Part shown: one piece after another, positions 19,727-29,860 of the stretch
How the letters are laid out: every line of letters starts with the position of its first letter
Position numbering within the stretch: position 1 is the stretch's first letter
Assembly (NCBI GenBank): GCA_902560075.1
Contig: CACEKE010000002.1
Coordinates: forward strand, 62,001-126,000
Direction of reading: 5' to 3'
Length of the DNA: 64,000 bases
From: an uncultured Pelagibacteraceae bacterium
GTDB lineage: Bacteria > Pseudomonadota > Alphaproteobacteria > Pelagibacterales > Pelagibacteraceae
Notes under the pieces: generated by a model
Databases searched by the model: none
Told to the model about the DNA's origin: nothing
What the model saw: only the letters and a program-made list of their open reading frames with translations
Program-made: the position numbers and the translations under genes

Positions 19727-20560
19727 GTGGAAAGAAATAGTTTAAGTAAAAAATTTATCAAAAAGATAGTCAAATCTGCTTTAAAAGAGGACTTATATCC
19801 GATTGGAGACATCACATCTAAGTTAATAAAAAATAATAATCTTAAATCTTTTAAAATAATCTCTAATCAAAAAGGAATTCTTGGAGGTATAGAATTAGCT
19901 AGATGCGTATTCCAGTTAGTGGATAATAAAATTAAATTTAAAGCAAAAAAAAAAGATGGTTCTAAATTAGGTAAAGGCAGTGTTGTAGCTAATATAAATG
20001 GACATCCTAAAAGTATTTTGATTTGTGAAAGAGTTGCTCTTAACTTTTTATCTCATATCTCTGGTATAGCAAGCGAGACAAATAAGTATGTTAACAAAGT
20101 TAAGGGTAAAAGTAAAATTTGTTGTACTCGCAAAACGATCCCTAACATAAGAGCAATACAAAAATATGCTGTAAATATTGGTGGTGGAATAAATCATAGA
20201 TTTAATCTTAGTGACGAATATTTGATTAAAGATAATCATATTGCTATCTCAAATTTAAAATTTTTAGTACAAAGAGCAATTAAAAATAAAAAGGGAAAAA
20301 AGATAACTGTTGAGGTAGATAATTTAAATCAGCTTAAATCAATACTGGGATTAAAGTTTAATACTGTTTTATTTGATAACATGAGTATTAGAAATTTAAA
20401 AAAAGGTGTTGAGATCGCTAAGAAATACTACGAGACTGAAGCTTCTGGAAATGTATCTCTTCATAACGTAACTATGATCGCAAAGACAGGGGTTGATAGA
20501 ATTTCAGTAGGAAGAATTACACATAGTGCTTCCGCCATAGATTTTAAATTAGAAATTTAG
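19727..20560 (+). CDS. nadC: Nicotinate-nucleotide pyrophosphorylase (carboxylating)
   Basis: NadC converts quinolinate and PRPP to nicotinate mononucleotide and CO2, following NadA. Visible motifs include LKEDLYPIGDITSKL, ERVALNFLSHISGIAS, CTRKTIPNIRAIQKYAVNIGGG and DEYLIKDNHI. TVEVDNLNQL, LFDNMS, ASGNVSL and ISVGRITHSA follow, as expected for the barrel. At 277 residues it is full length. The start is GTG at 19727-19729, five bases after the nadA stop, so the two form an operon. Confidence 0.96.
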   Translation: MERNSLSKKFIKKIVKSALKEDLYPIGDITSKLIKNNNLKSFKIISNQKGILGGIELARCVFQLVDNKIKFKAKKKDGSKLGKGSVVANINGHPKSILICERVALNFLSHISGIASETNKYVNKVKGKSKICCTRKTIPNIRAIQKYAVNIGGGINHRFNLSDEYLIKDNHIAISNLKFLVQRAIKNKKGKKITVEVDNLNQLKSILGLKFNTVLFDNMSIRNLKKGVEIAKKYYETEASGNVSLHNVTMIAKTGVDRISVGRITHSASAIDFKLEI

Positions 20561-20598
20561 AAAAATTTATTTCAAATTATTTAGTATACAGTTGCTAG

Positions 20599-23259
20599 TT
20601 ATTTATTTTTTAACTCAGCTTGGGCTGCGGCTAATATTGCTACAGGAACTCTATAAGGAGAACAAGAAACGTAATCTAGGCCAGTTTTTGAACAAAAATT
20701 TATACTCTTTGGATCTCCCCCATGTTCACCACAAATACCCAGCTTAATTTTTTTATTTTGTTTTTTACCTTTTTTTGCAGCAAGTTCTATAAGATCACCA
20801 ACTCCGTCATCAATTGAAACAAATGGATCAACCTCAAAAATTTTGTTTTCAATATAATCATTTAAAAATTTTCCACTATCATCTCTGCTTATTCCAAATG
20901 TTGTTTGTGTTAAATCATTAGTGCCAAAACTAAAAAATTCTGCATGTTTTGCTATTTCTTTAGCTTTAATTGCTGCCCTAGGTAATTCTATCATTGTACC
21001 TACCAAAAAATTAATTTTAACTTTAGTTTTATTTTCAACCTCTCTTGCTATTTTAATAACTAGATCTTTCATTATTTTTATCTCTGTCTCAGTAGACACT
21101 AAAGGTATCATAATTTCAGGAATTATAGATTTAATTTTATTTTTTTTACATTCGACTAAAGCTTCAAATATTGCCTTACATTGCATTTCATAAATTTCTG
21201 GAAAAGATATTGCCAATCTACAACCTCTATGTCCAAGCATAGGGTTTTGTTCATGTAACTCTTGTATTCTTTGATCAACTTCTTTGTAAGAAATATCTAA
21301 AGAGTTAGCAACACCTACAATCTCCTCTTTAGTTTTTGGTAAAAACTCGTGTAATGGTGGATCCAATAATCTCACTGTAACTGGTAAACCTTTCATAATT
21401 TTGAATATTTCAATAAAGTCTTTTTTTTGATAAGGTAAGAGTTTAGACAAAGCTAAATCTCTATCTTTTTTTGATTTTGAAAGTATCATTTGCCTAACAG
21501 ATAAAATTCTATCTTCATCAAAAAACATATGCTCAGTCCTGCAAAGACCAATTCCCTCTGCTCCAAATTCTCTCGCGGTTTTGGTATCTGATGGTGTTTC
21601 AGAGTTTGTCCTTATTTTAAGTTTTCTATATTGGTCTGCCCATTTCATTACTTTTAGAAAATCTCCAGATATGTCGGGTTTAATAGTTTTGACTTCTCCC
21701 AAAATTACTCTTCCAGAGGATCCATCCACTGTTATAATTTCTCCTTCTTTTATAGTTCTGTTATTAACCTTAAAAACTTTTTTGTTATAATCAATTTCTA
21801 TCTCGCTTGAACCTGAAACACATGGTCTACCCATACCTCTAGCCACAACTGCTGCATGACTTGTCATGCCTCCTCTTGAGGTTAATATTCCTTTAGCCGC
21901 ATGCATGCCGTTTATATCCTCTGGAGAAGTTTCTACTCTTACCAATATTGTATCTTGCATCATAGAATTAAGTCTTTCAGCCTCATCAGATGAAAAAACT
22001 ACTTTCCCACTTGATGCACCTGGTGAAGCAGGTAATCCATTTGCAATTATAATCATTTCGGCTTTTTCATCTAAGGAAGGATGTAATAAATTATCAAGCG
22101 ATCCAGGGTCTATTCTTAATAACGCATCTTTTTTTGTTATTAACTTTTCTTTAACCATATCTACTGCAATTTTAATTGCCGATCTAGCAGTTCTTTTACC
22201 TGATCTTGTCTGAAGTATCCAAAGCTTTCCGTTTTCTATAGTAAACTCTACATCTTGCATATCTTTGTAATACTTCTCCAAAGATTTTAAAATTTTTTTT
22301 AGCTGTTTAAATATCTTTGGCATATTTTCTTCTAACGACATACCTTTATTATTTGATTTAAGTCTTGATCTTTTAGTAATATATTGTGGTGTTCTTGTAC
22401 CTGCTACAACGTCCTCTCCCTGGGCGTTAACCAAATATTCACCATATATCTCATTATTTCCATTAGATGGGTCTCTTGTAAAAGTTACTCCAGTTGCACA
22501 TTTATCTCCCATATTGCCAAAAACCATTGATTGTACATTTACAGCAGTCCCCCAATCGGAAGGTATTCGATTGATCTTTCTGTAAGTTTTTGCTCGATTG
22601 CTTTCCCAAGATAAAAATACTGAAGAGACTGCATTAATTAATTGATCCTCCACATTTTGAGGAAAATCCTTTTTGGTCTCTTGTTTTACAACATTTTTAA
22701 AATCTCTAATTAACGCTTCCCAATCGCTCGTTTCAAGGTCAGTATCTAAAAGTACACCTTTAGTTAATTTATAATTTTCTATTAAATCCTCAAATTTATA
22801 ACTTTCGATACTTAATACTACAGTAGAGTACATTTGAATAAATCTTCTATAACTATCTTTAGCAAATCTGTTGTTTTTAGTTTTTTTAGCTAGCGCCTCA
22901 ACTGTTATATCGTTAAGACCAAGGTTTAAAATAGTATCCATCATACCAGGCATTGATACTCTCGCACCAGATCTAACAGATAGTAGAAGAGGATCGATGG
23001 TATTGCCAAATTTTTTACCGTTTTCTTTTTCAATTTGACTTAATTCTTTTTTAATCTCAATTAATACTTTTTTGTCTAATTTTTTATTATTTTTGTAAAA
23101 CGCTTCACATGCATTTGTAGAAATAGTAAATCCAGATGGAACTGGAAAACCCAATCTACCCATTTCAGCAAGATTAGCTCCTTTGCCTCCTAGTATATTT
23201 TTAGGATATTTAAATTTTTTAGTAATTTTAGATTTAAAATTAAATACCAGCTTTTTCAT
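20599..23259 (-). CDS. ppdK: Pyruvate, phosphate dikinase
   Basis: PpdK interconverts pyruvate, ATP and Pi with phosphoenolpyruvate, AMP and PPi, giving a reversible entry to gluconeogenesis. The N-terminal ATP-grasp domain has LGGKGANLAEMGRLGFPVPSG. The swivelling phosphohistidine domain has GGMTSHAAVVARGMGRPC, with the catalytic His after TS. The C-terminal PEP-binding barrel has GLCRTEHMF, MLGHRGCRL and LGICGEHGGDP. At 886 residues it is full length. Its start overlaps the glyS end by 20 bases. It suits the tkt-gap-pgk-fba cluster at 53-58 kb, which serves the same triose-phosphate pool. Confidence 0.97.
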   Translation of the reverse strand: MKKLVFNFKSKITKKFKYPKNILGGKGANLAEMGRLGFPVPSGFTISTNACEAFYKNNKKLDKKVLIEIKKELSQIEKENGKKFGNTIDPLLLSVRSGARVSMPGMMDTILNLGLNDITVEALAKKTKNNRFAKDSYRRFIQMYSTVVLSIESYKFEDLIENYKLTKGVLLDTDLETSDWEALIRDFKNVVKQETKKDFPQNVEDQLINAVSSVFLSWESNRAKTYRKINRIPSDWGTAVNVQSMVFGNMGDKCATGVTFTRDPSNGNNEIYGEYLVNAQGEDVVAGTRTPQYITKRSRLKSNNKGMSLEENMPKIFKQLKKILKSLEKYYKDMQDVEFTIENGKLWILQTRSGKRTARSAIKIAVDMVKEKLITKKDALLRIDPGSLDNLLHPSLDEKAEMIIIANGLPASPGASSGKVVFSSDEAERLNSMMQDTILVRVETSPEDINGMHAAKGILTSRGGMTSHAAVVARGMGRPCVSGSSEIEIDYNKKVFKVNNRTIKEGEIITVDGSSGRVILGEVKTIKPDISGDFLKVMKWADQYRKLKIRTNSETPSDTKTAREFGAEGIGLCRTEHMFFDEDRILSVRQMILSKSKKDRDLALSKLLPYQKKDFIEIFKIMKGLPVTVRLLDPPLHEFLPKTKEEIVGVANSLDISYKEVDQRIQELHEQNPMLGHRGCRLAISFPEIYEMQCKAIFEALVECKKNKIKSIIPEIMIPLVSTETEIKIMKDLVIKIAREVENKTKVKINFLVGTMIELPRAAIKAKEIAKHAEFFSFGTNDLTQTTFGISRDDSGKFLNDYIENKIFEVDPFVSIDDGVGDLIELAAKKGKKQNKKIKLGICGEHGGDPKSINFCSKTGLDYVSCSPYRVPVAILAAAQAELKNK

Positions 23260-25327
23260 TTAAAAATTCAATTTTTTCAAAATTAAAATATTTATCAAAT
23301 GTATTACACAACATTTTTAAAAGCTCTAGTCTATTTTTTTTTATAACTACATCATTATCATTAACTATGACATTATCAAAAAAATTTTCTACCTCTTTTT
23401 TTAGAGAAGCTAATAATGATAATTGACTGTCATAATCATTTTCTAAGTTAATGCTTGTAAAATTTTTTCTAATGTCGTGAATTTTTTTAAAAAGATCTTT
23501 TTCAAAATTACTTTTGAATAAAGCAGGATCTGCGGAACCTTTATAATCTTCATTTTGCAATTGGGTTTCTGAATTTAAAATATTAAATGCCCTTTTATAA
23601 TTTTCTATTAAATCTATTCCAACCTGCTTTTTTATTATTTTATTAAGTCTGTCGGCTTTTGTGAAAATTACAAAAATATTATTTAAATCAAAATCTATTA
23701 ATGAACTTTCTATTATATCTAGTCTTATGCCCTTTTCTTTCATGTAATTTTTTAGTCTATCTATTATAAAAATGGAAAGATTAGTATGAACTGATTTTCT
23801 ATCAAAGTTTATAGATTGATTATTATACAACTGGCAAGAATAATCGATCATTTCCTTAAGTTTAAAAGACTTTTTGTTTTCAATGATTAATTTGATAAGA
23901 CCTATTGCCATTCTCCTTAAGGCATAAGGATCTTTTGAGCTAGTAGGGACTAAATCTAAACCAAAAAATCCTACTAAGGCGTCAAGTTTATCACTTAACG
24001 ACAAAGCAATACTATAATTATTTTTTGGTGTTCTGCTATTCAACCCGCTAGGTAAATAATGCTCACTAACTGCTAAACATACTTCTTTTTCAAATCCTTG
24101 TGACTCAGCAAAGTATCCTCCTAAAACTCCTTGCAATTCTGGAAACTCGTTCACTAAATCAAAAAGCAAATCTACTTTAGCAATTGTAGAGGCTAACTCT
24201 AATTTTTCTTTGCTAATTAATAATTCGTCTGAAATTACACTACATAAATTTTTAAGTCTTTTTGTTTTATCTAGATAATTTCCTAAACCGTTAAAATAAT
24301 TAACATTTTCAAGCTTAGAAACATATTTAAGCATACTTTGTGATTTATTTTTTTTCCAAAAATACTCAGCATCAGTTAATCTTGCATCAACAACACTCTC
24401 ATTGCCTTTTTTTATTAATCCAAATTTGTCCTCTTTATCGATTACAGAAAAAAAGTAATTCAATAGGTTGTTTTTTTTATCGGAAATTGGGAAAAACTTT
24501 TGATGATTTTCGATAGTTAATTGAATTACTTCTCTTGGAATTTCAAGGAACTTTTTATTAAAAGAACATAAAATTACCTTGGGTTTCTCTACAATGTTTG
24601 TTATCTCATCTAAAAGCTTTAAATTTATATTTAAATTAAAATTCTTTGTCTTTGAAATTTTTTCTAAATTTTTCTTAATGCTTAACTTTCTTTCTCTATC
24701 ATCAACGATAACTCCAGCTTGTTTAAAGTAATTTTTATAAGATACAAAATTTTTAAATGTCCGAGTTTTTATCTCATCATCTTTATTTATAAAAGTTTTA
24801 TTAGAACTTTTAAGATGATAAAAAACAAAATTTAATGATGTCCCATTAAACAAACACAATATAGATTTAAGAGGTCTGCCCCAAGATAATTCATAATTTC
24901 CCCATTTCATTGATTTTTTCCATTTAATTCTTTGTAATAAAAATGGCATATTTTCCTGAAGTATTTTTTTGGTACTAACTTTTGTTGATGGAATTTTATA
25001 AAAATAAAACTCACCCTTTGAAGTTTTTTTCATGAAAATTTTTTTTTTTGATATATTTTTTGATTTTAAAAAACCTTCTAGAGATTCTTTATTTGCATCA
25101 ACTCTCGGGCCCCTGATTTCCTCTGTTTTTTTTTCAAACTCTTCTACTATATCCTTAAAGTAAAATATAAGTCTGTTTGGAGTTGAAATAGAATAATATA
25201 ATTTGTTATAAGATATTTTTTTTTCATCAAGGAAATTTTTTAAAATCTCTAAAAATTCGATTTTAGCATTGTTCTGCAAAGATGGAGGCATTTCTTCAGT
25301 AAATAATTCTAAAAAAAATTCTGACAT
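23240..25327 (-). CDS. glyS: Glycine--tRNA ligase beta subunit
   Basis: GlyS is the large, tRNA-recognising subunit of the alpha2beta2 glycyl-tRNA synthetase. It opens with FFLELFTEEMPPSLQ, contains IRGPRVDANKESLEGFLK and QGVLGGYFAESQG, and carries the HD-like-region segment DPYALRRMAIGLIKLI. A C-terminal anticodon-binding-type helical domain ends with FFDNVIVNDND. At 695 residues the size is normal. It lies one base after the glyQ stop on the same strand. Confidence 0.95.
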   Translation of the reverse strand: MSEFFLELFTEEMPPSLQNNAKIEFLEILKNFLDEKKISYNKLYYSISTPNRLIFYFKDIVEEFEKKTEEIRGPRVDANKESLEGFLKSKNISKKKIFMKKTSKGEFYFYKIPSTKVSTKKILQENMPFLLQRIKWKKSMKWGNYELSWGRPLKSILCLFNGTSLNFVFYHLKSSNKTFINKDDEIKTRTFKNFVSYKNYFKQAGVIVDDRERKLSIKKNLEKISKTKNFNLNINLKLLDEITNIVEKPKVILCSFNKKFLEIPREVIQLTIENHQKFFPISDKKNNLLNYFFSVIDKEDKFGLIKKGNESVVDARLTDAEYFWKKNKSQSMLKYVSKLENVNYFNGLGNYLDKTKRLKNLCSVISDELLISKEKLELASTIAKVDLLFDLVNEFPELQGVLGGYFAESQGFEKEVCLAVSEHYLPSGLNSRTPKNNYSIALSLSDKLDALVGFFGLDLVPTSSKDPYALRRMAIGLIKLIIENKKSFKLKEMIDYSCQLYNNQSINFDRKSVHTNLSIFIIDRLKNYMKEKGIRLDIIESSLIDFDLNNIFVIFTKADRLNKIIKKQVGIDLIENYKRAFNILNSETQLQNEDYKGSADPALFKSNFEKDLFKKIHDIRKNFTSINLENDYDSQLSLLASLKKEVENFFDNVIVNDNDVVIKKNRLELLKMLCNTFDKYFNFEKIEFLNEKAGI

Positions 25328-26200
25328 TTACTTTTTTTCCTCTAACCATTTTAATCCTACTTGTTTTACTAAATCTCTTATTCGGGATATATATCCTGCT
25401 CTTTGAGCTGTACTAATTGCGCCACGTGAATCAAGAATATTAAAAACATGACTAGCCTTTAAGCTATGGTCATAAGCAGGTAAAGGCAGTTCATTAAGTA
25501 ATAAATTTTTAGCCTCTTTTTCTAAACTCTCAAAAGCATTAAATAAATAATCGATATTTGCTAATTCAAAATTATATTTAGAGAATTGTTTTTCGTTTTC
25601 TTTGTAAATATCTTTATATAAAGTTCCATTTTTATTCCATAAAATATCGAATACATTTGACTTTTCCTGAACAAACATGCAAATTCTTTCAAGCCCATAA
25701 GTAAGTTCTACTGAAACTGGACTACATTGAACACCTGCCATTTGTTGAAAATAGGTAAATTGAGTTATCTCCATACCATCGCACCAAACTTCCCAACCTA
25801 ATCCCGCAGCTCCCAAAGTTGGACTTTCCCAGTCATCCTCTATAAATCTAATATCATGTACATTTTTATCTATACCTATAGATGAAAGACTATCTAAGAA
25901 TAATTTTTTTATATTTTCAGGTGATGGTTTAATTAATACCTGGAATTGATAGTAATGCTGAAGTCTATTTGGGTTTTCTCCATATCTCCCATCTGATGGA
26001 CGCCTTGAAGGTTGAACATATGCAGCTTTCCACTTCTCTGGTCCAAGAGAACGTAGTGTAGTTGCAGGATGGAAAGTTCCTGCACCTACCTCTACGTCAT
26101 AAGGTTGTAATATTAAACAACCATGATTGCTCCAATAATTTTGGAGATTAAATATGGTTTCTTGAAATGTGATAAGTTTTTTAGTTTTTTTAGAAACCAT
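25328..26200 (-). CDS. glyQ: Glycine--tRNA ligase alpha subunit
   Basis: GlyQ carries the class II aminoacylation core. Characteristic stretches are [60 protein letters not shown] and [19 protein letters not shown]. The ORF track start at 26227 is a TTG inside the preceding peptidase gene. The ATG at 26198-26200 ([16 protein letters not shown], about 290 residues) fits family N-termini better and leaves an 11-base overlap. glyS follows immediately. Confidence 0.94.
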   Translation of the reverse strand: MVSKKTKKLITFQETIFNLQNYWSNHGCLILQPYDVEVGAGTFHPATTLRSLGPEKWKAAYVQPSRRPSDGRYGENPNRLQHYYQFQVLIKPSPENIKKLFLDSLSSIGIDKNVHDIRFIEDDWESPTLGAAGLGWEVWCDGMEITQFTYFQQMAGVQCSPVSVELTYGLERICMFVQEKSNVFDILWNKNGTLYKDIYKENEKQFSKYNFELANIDYLFNAFESLEKEAKNLLLNELPLPAYDHSLKASHVFNILDSRGAISTAQRAGYISRIRDLVKQVGLKWLEEKK

Positions 26201-26996
26201 ATTTTTGCCAGAGATTTTTTTCTTCAATTGTATTTAATAATTTTTCTATTTGTGTTTCTGAAGACAGTTTTCTAGCTAACCAACTCTTAGATTTTTCAAA
26301 TTTTTTAATAATAATATTTTCACCAAATTTTTTTTTTAAAATATCATTAACATTTCCTAACCCATCAATTAAACCTAGCTCTAGTGCTTTTCTACCTGAC
26401 CAAAATTCACCAGAAAATAATTCAATACCTTTATCTTTTTTTAATTTGGAAGCTCTACTATTTTCTACAACATCGATAAAATCTTTATGTAAGTCTAATT
26501 GAATATTTTTTAGCCTCTTAATATCCTCCTCTTTTTCATCTAAAAAAGGATCTAGTGTACTTTTATTTTTACCTGCAGTGTAAACTCTTCTTTCAACTCC
26601 TATTTTACCTATTAAATCTTTAAATCCAAAAGATGAATATATAACTCCAATTGATCCAATGATGGAGCTCTTATTTGCATATATTTCATCTCCAGCACAT
26701 GAAATTAGATAACCACCTGATGCAGCCACATCCTCAGCAAAAACAATAACTTTTTTATTATTTTTCTTTGCTAACTGCCTAATGTGATCATGAATTAAGT
26801 GTGATTGAACTGGAGACCCTCCTGGTGAATTAATTGAAATTGCGACAGCTGGAGATTTCTTTAGTGAAAAAGCTTTAGTGATAATTTCTTCTTGTCCTGA
26901 AAAATCTATACCTTGTTTAAATTTCCCGACGCTTCCAATTACACCTGAAAGTTTTACCAGTGGTATTATCTTTTTTTTTTTGAAAAGTGAAAACAT
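26190..26996 (-). CDS. S49-family signal peptide peptidase-like protease (SohB/SppA type)
   Basis: The 268-residue protein is a ClpP-fold membrane-associated peptidase. [23 protein letters not shown] and [25 protein letters not shown] carry the nucleophile Ser in the AASGGY motif. [10 protein letters not shown] and [20 protein letters not shown] follow; the catalytic Lys is expected in the [13 protein letters not shown] region. An obvious N-terminal transmembrane helix is lacking; a basic tract (FKKKKII) encoded by a run of 11 A residues occurs there. The family digests leftover signal peptides. The glyQ start lies within its 3' end. Confidence 0.88.
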   Translation of the reverse strand: MFSLFKKKKIIPLVKLSGVIGSVGKFKQGIDFSGQEEIITKAFSLKKSPAVAISINSPGGSPVQSHLIHDHIRQLAKKNNKKVIVFAEDVAASGGYLISCAGDEIYANKSSIIGSIGVIYSSFGFKDLIGKIGVERRVYTAGKNKSTLDPFLDEKEEDIKRLKNIQLDLHKDFIDVVENSRASKLKKDKGIELFSGEFWSGRKALELGLIDGLGNVNDILKKKFGENIIIKKFEKSKSWLARKLSSETQIEKLLNTIEEKNLWQKYGF

Positions 26997-27071
26997 AATT
27001 ATGCTTATAAAATTTTTATATTAATATAAAGTCTCCTTTTAGTTGAAGATTTAGGTGCGTCAATTGATAAG

Positions 27072-27077
27072 TATAAT
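27072..27077 (+). promoter_or_regulatory. Candidate -10 element (TATAAT) for ispB
   Basis: A perfect TATAAT lies 25 bases before the ispB ATG in the 106-base divergent spacer shared with the S49 peptidase gene. A weak -35 (TTTAGG) is 16 bases upstream. Predicted by eye only; the rest of the spacer is featureless AT-rich DNA. Confidence 0.4.
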
Positions 27078-27102
27078 ATCAACAAAATTGTAATAGTTTG
27101 TA

Positions 27103-28119
27103 ATGATGGGAAGCGTAATTCAATTAAAAACAAAGATTAACAACTCATATTTTGATCTAAAAAACTTAGTTGAGGATAAGTTGGTGTTAGTTGATGAAAA
27201 AATAAAAAATAAATTAAATAGTGAGGTGGATTTGGTTGACCGAATGACTAAATATCACTTTAATACAGGTGGAAAACGACTCAGAGCATTATTAACTCTT
27301 GGCTCATCAAAACTTTGCGGATATAAAAAAGGTGGAAGAGATATAAACCTAGCCGCTTGTGTAGAGCTAATTCATGCAGCTACACTTCTTCACGATGACG
27401 TAATTGATAATGGGGAGGTTAGAAGAGGTAAAAAAACATTAAACAATATTTGGGGTAATCAATCATCTATATTAGTTGGAGATTATTTATTGAGTAGATG
27501 CTTTGAAATGATGGTTGATGATGGAGATTTAGAAGTACTAAAATTATTGTCTTCTACCTCTGCTCAAATATCTCAAGGTGAAGTACTTCAATTACAACAT
27601 AAAAACGATATAGATATTTTAGAGGAAACATATTTAAAGATTATCTCATGGAAGACGGCATCTTTATTTGCCTCGGCGACTAAAGTAGGTGCTATATTAT
27701 CTGGAAGTGAACAAAATATTAAAGACGCTTTAAATTCTTATGGAAAAAATTTAGGTTTAACATTTCAGATTGCAGATGATGCCCTTGATTACAATTCAGA
27801 AATTAAATTATTTGGAAAAGAAACAGGTAACGACTTTTATGAGGGCAAAATTACATTACCAATTATAATTTTATATCAAAAAGCGTCTAATGATGAAAAA
27901 AAATTACTAAAAAATTATTTTAATAAAGATTTAAGGAATGAGCAAGATTTCACAAATACAATTCAAATGATAAAAAAATATAACATAATCAACGAATGCT
28001 ATCAGAAAGCGTCATATTTTGTAAATATTGCCTCAAATGCATTAAATATTTTCAATGATACTAAAGAAAAAGATACTTTAAAGAAACTAACTTACTTTAG
28101 TTTAGAAAGAAATTATTAA
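27103..28119 (+). CDS. ispB: Long-chain polyprenyl diphosphate synthase (octaprenyl/decaprenyl type)
   Basis: This trans-prenyltransferase makes the side chain of ubiquinone by adding IPP units to farnesyl diphosphate. TGGKRLRALLTL is followed by the first aspartate-rich motif LLHDDVIDNGEVRRG and the second, QIADDALDY. GNDFYEGKITLPII is typical of the IspB/SdsA group. At 338 residues it is longer than the short-chain enzyme IspA (31.8 kb), consistent with long product chains. Either of two adjacent ATGs could start it. It shares a TTAA stop overlap with convergent pdxH. Confidence 0.93.
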   Translation: MMGSVIQLKTKINNSYFDLKNLVEDKLVLVDEKIKNKLNSEVDLVDRMTKYHFNTGGKRLRALLTLGSSKLCGYKKGGRDINLAACVELIHAATLLHDDVIDNGEVRRGKKTLNNIWGNQSSILVGDYLLSRCFEMMVDDGDLEVLKLLSSTSAQISQGEVLQLQHKNDIDILEETYLKIISWKTASLFASATKVGAILSGSEQNIKDALNSYGKNLGLTFQIADDALDYNSEIKLFGKETGNDFYEGKITLPIIILYQKASNDEKKLLKNYFNKDLRNEQDFTNTIQMIKKYNIINECYQKASYFVNIASNALNIFNDTKEKDTLKKLTYFSLERNY

Positions 28120-28742
28120 GGACTTAAAAGAAATTTATCCCATTCTCCATTTTCTGTAATAACATATTTAAGTCTTTCATGTATTCGATTTTCACCATCT
28201 AACCAAAATTCAATTTCTTTTGGTTTTAAAATCCATCCTGACCAATAAGGTGGCCTTGGTACTACTCCCGTATCGGGATATTTTTTTTTAAATTTTTCAA
28301 TAGATTTATAAAGGTCCTCCCTTTTTTTAAGTATTTTACTTTGATTTGAGGCCCATGCACCTATACGGCTTCCATATTTTCTAGAATTATAATATTTGTC
28401 AGCTTCATCCGAGCTAACTTCAGATATTTTTCCAACCAATCTTATTTGCCTTAATAAACTTTTCCAATGGAAACACATTGAGGCATTAGGATTTGATTTT
28501 AAATCTTCACTTTTTTTACTATCTAAATTTGTATAAAAAATAAATCCATTTTTACTGAAATCTTTTAAAAGTACCATTCTAACACTTGGTATAGAATTAT
28601 TATCTGAAGTAGCAACAGCTACAGCATTAGGATCATTAATTTCAGATTTTTTGGCCTCCTCATACCACTCTTTAAAGAGATCAATTGGATTTTTTTGCTC
28701 TCCAAAGCAAATATTTATATTAAGAGAGTTTTTTTGATTCAT
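28116..28742 (-). CDS. pdxH: Pyridoxamine 5'-phosphate oxidase
   Basis: PdxH oxidises PNP or PMP to pyridoxal 5'-phosphate using FMN. Family motifs include DPNAVAVATSDNNSIPSVRMVLLKDFSKNGFIFYTN, SKKSEDLKSNP, CFHWKSLLRQIRLVGKI and the C-terminal WDGENRIHERLKY-like stretch, here WLDGENRIHERLKYV. At 208 residues the length is normal. It is divergent from aroC across 32 bases. PLP supply is relevant to salvage and transamination; no other B6 gene is in the window. Confidence 0.95.
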   Translation of the reverse strand: MNQKNSLNINICFGEQKNPIDLFKEWYEEAKKSEINDPNAVAVATSDNNSIPSVRMVLLKDFSKNGFIFYTNLDSKKSEDLKSNPNASMCFHWKSLLRQIRLVGKISEVSSDEADKYYNSRKYGSRIGAWASNQSKILKKREDLYKSIEKFKKKYPDTGVVPRPPYWSGWILKPKEIEFWLDGENRIHERLKYVITENGEWDKFLLSP

Positions 28743-28774
28743 AATTTTAACAAAATAATTTATATAATATATTA

Positions 28775-29860
28775 ATGTCTTTTAATACATTTGGAAAAAT
28801 ATTTCGATTCACCACATGGGGCGAGTCTCATGGTCCAGCTATTGGCTGTGTAGTTGACGGATGCCCACCAAATATCCCCATAAACGCAGATGATATACAA
28901 ATCGAATTAAATAGAAGAAAACCAGGTCAATCAAAGTTTACTACTCAAAGAAAAGAGGATGATAAAGTTCAGATACTCTCAGGTGTTTTCGAAGGAAAAA
29001 CTACAGGAACTCCTATCTCATTAATAATTTATAATAAAGATATGAGATCTCGAGATTACGAGACAATTAAGAATAAATTTAGACCAGGTCATGCCGATTT
29101 TACTTATTTAAAAAAATATGGAATAAGAGATTATAGAGGAGGCGGGAGGCAATCAGCTCGAGAAACAGCATCTAGAGTCGCAGCGGGAGCAATAGCAAAG
29201 AAGGTATTAGGAATCAAGCTAGGCAAAAAATACAATGTTATAGGAGCAGTTACCCAACTAGGAATATTAGGTTGTAATTTAAAAAATTGGAATGATAAAT
29301 TTATAAGAAAAAATAAACTTTTTTGTCCAGATAAATCAATTTTAAAACTTTGGGAAAAATATTTATTAAGCATACGTAAATCTGGCTCATCGTGTGGTGC
29401 AGTTATAGAGGTAAGAGCAAGAGGAATACCCGTAGGACTAGGAGCGCCAATTTATTCAAAATTAGATATGGATCTCGCAGCTGCAATGATGAGTATTAAT
29501 GCTGTTAAAGGTGTCAATATAGGCTCCGGAATGAATTCTGCACAATTAACTGGTGAACAAAATTCTGATGAGATGTCGAAAAAAGGAAAAAGTACATTAT
29601 TTAAATCTAATAATGCAGGGGGTATCTTAGGTGGAATTTCCTCAGGACAGGAAATTATTTTATCGTTTGCAGTAAAACCAACCTCATCTATTCTTACTAA
29701 GAGGAAAACAATAGACAAATTTGGAAAGAATACTTCAATATCTGTAAAAGGCAGACATGATCCTTGTGTTGGAATTAGAGCAGTGCCTATCGGTGAAGCA
29801 ATGATGAATTGTGTTTTGTTAGATCACTTTTTAATGCACAATGCACAGTGCAAAAATTAA
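28775..29860 (+). CDS. aroC: Chorismate synthase
   Basis: AroC converts EPSP to chorismate, requiring reduced FMN, at the end of the shikimate pathway. Signatures are [17 protein letters not shown] near the N-terminus, [29 protein letters not shown], and C-terminal [18 protein letters not shown]. At 361 residues it is full length. No other shikimate gene is nearby. Its stop shares TTAA with convergent dxs. Confidence 0.97.
   Translation: MSFNTFGKIFRFTTWGESHGPAIGCVVDGCPPNIPINADDIQIELNRRKPGQSKFTTQRKEDDKVQILSGVFEGKTTGTPISLIIYNKDMRSRDYETIKNKFRPGHADFTYLKKYGIRDYRGGGRQSARETASRVAAGAIAKKVLGIKLGKKYNVIGAVTQLGILGCNLKNWNDKFIRKNKLFCPDKSILKLWEKYLLSIRKSGSSCGAVIEVRARGIPVGLGAPIYSKLDMDLAAAMMSINAVKGVNIGSGMNSAQLTGEQNSDEMSKKGKSTLFKSNNAGGILGGISSGQEIILSFAVKPTSSILTKRKTIDKFGKNTSISVKGRHDPCVGIRAVPIGEAMMNCVLLDHFLMHNAQCKN

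Noticed and set aside
20561-20598. Terminator between nadC and ppdK
   Set aside because: The 38-base convergent spacer has no stable stem followed by a T-run on either strand.
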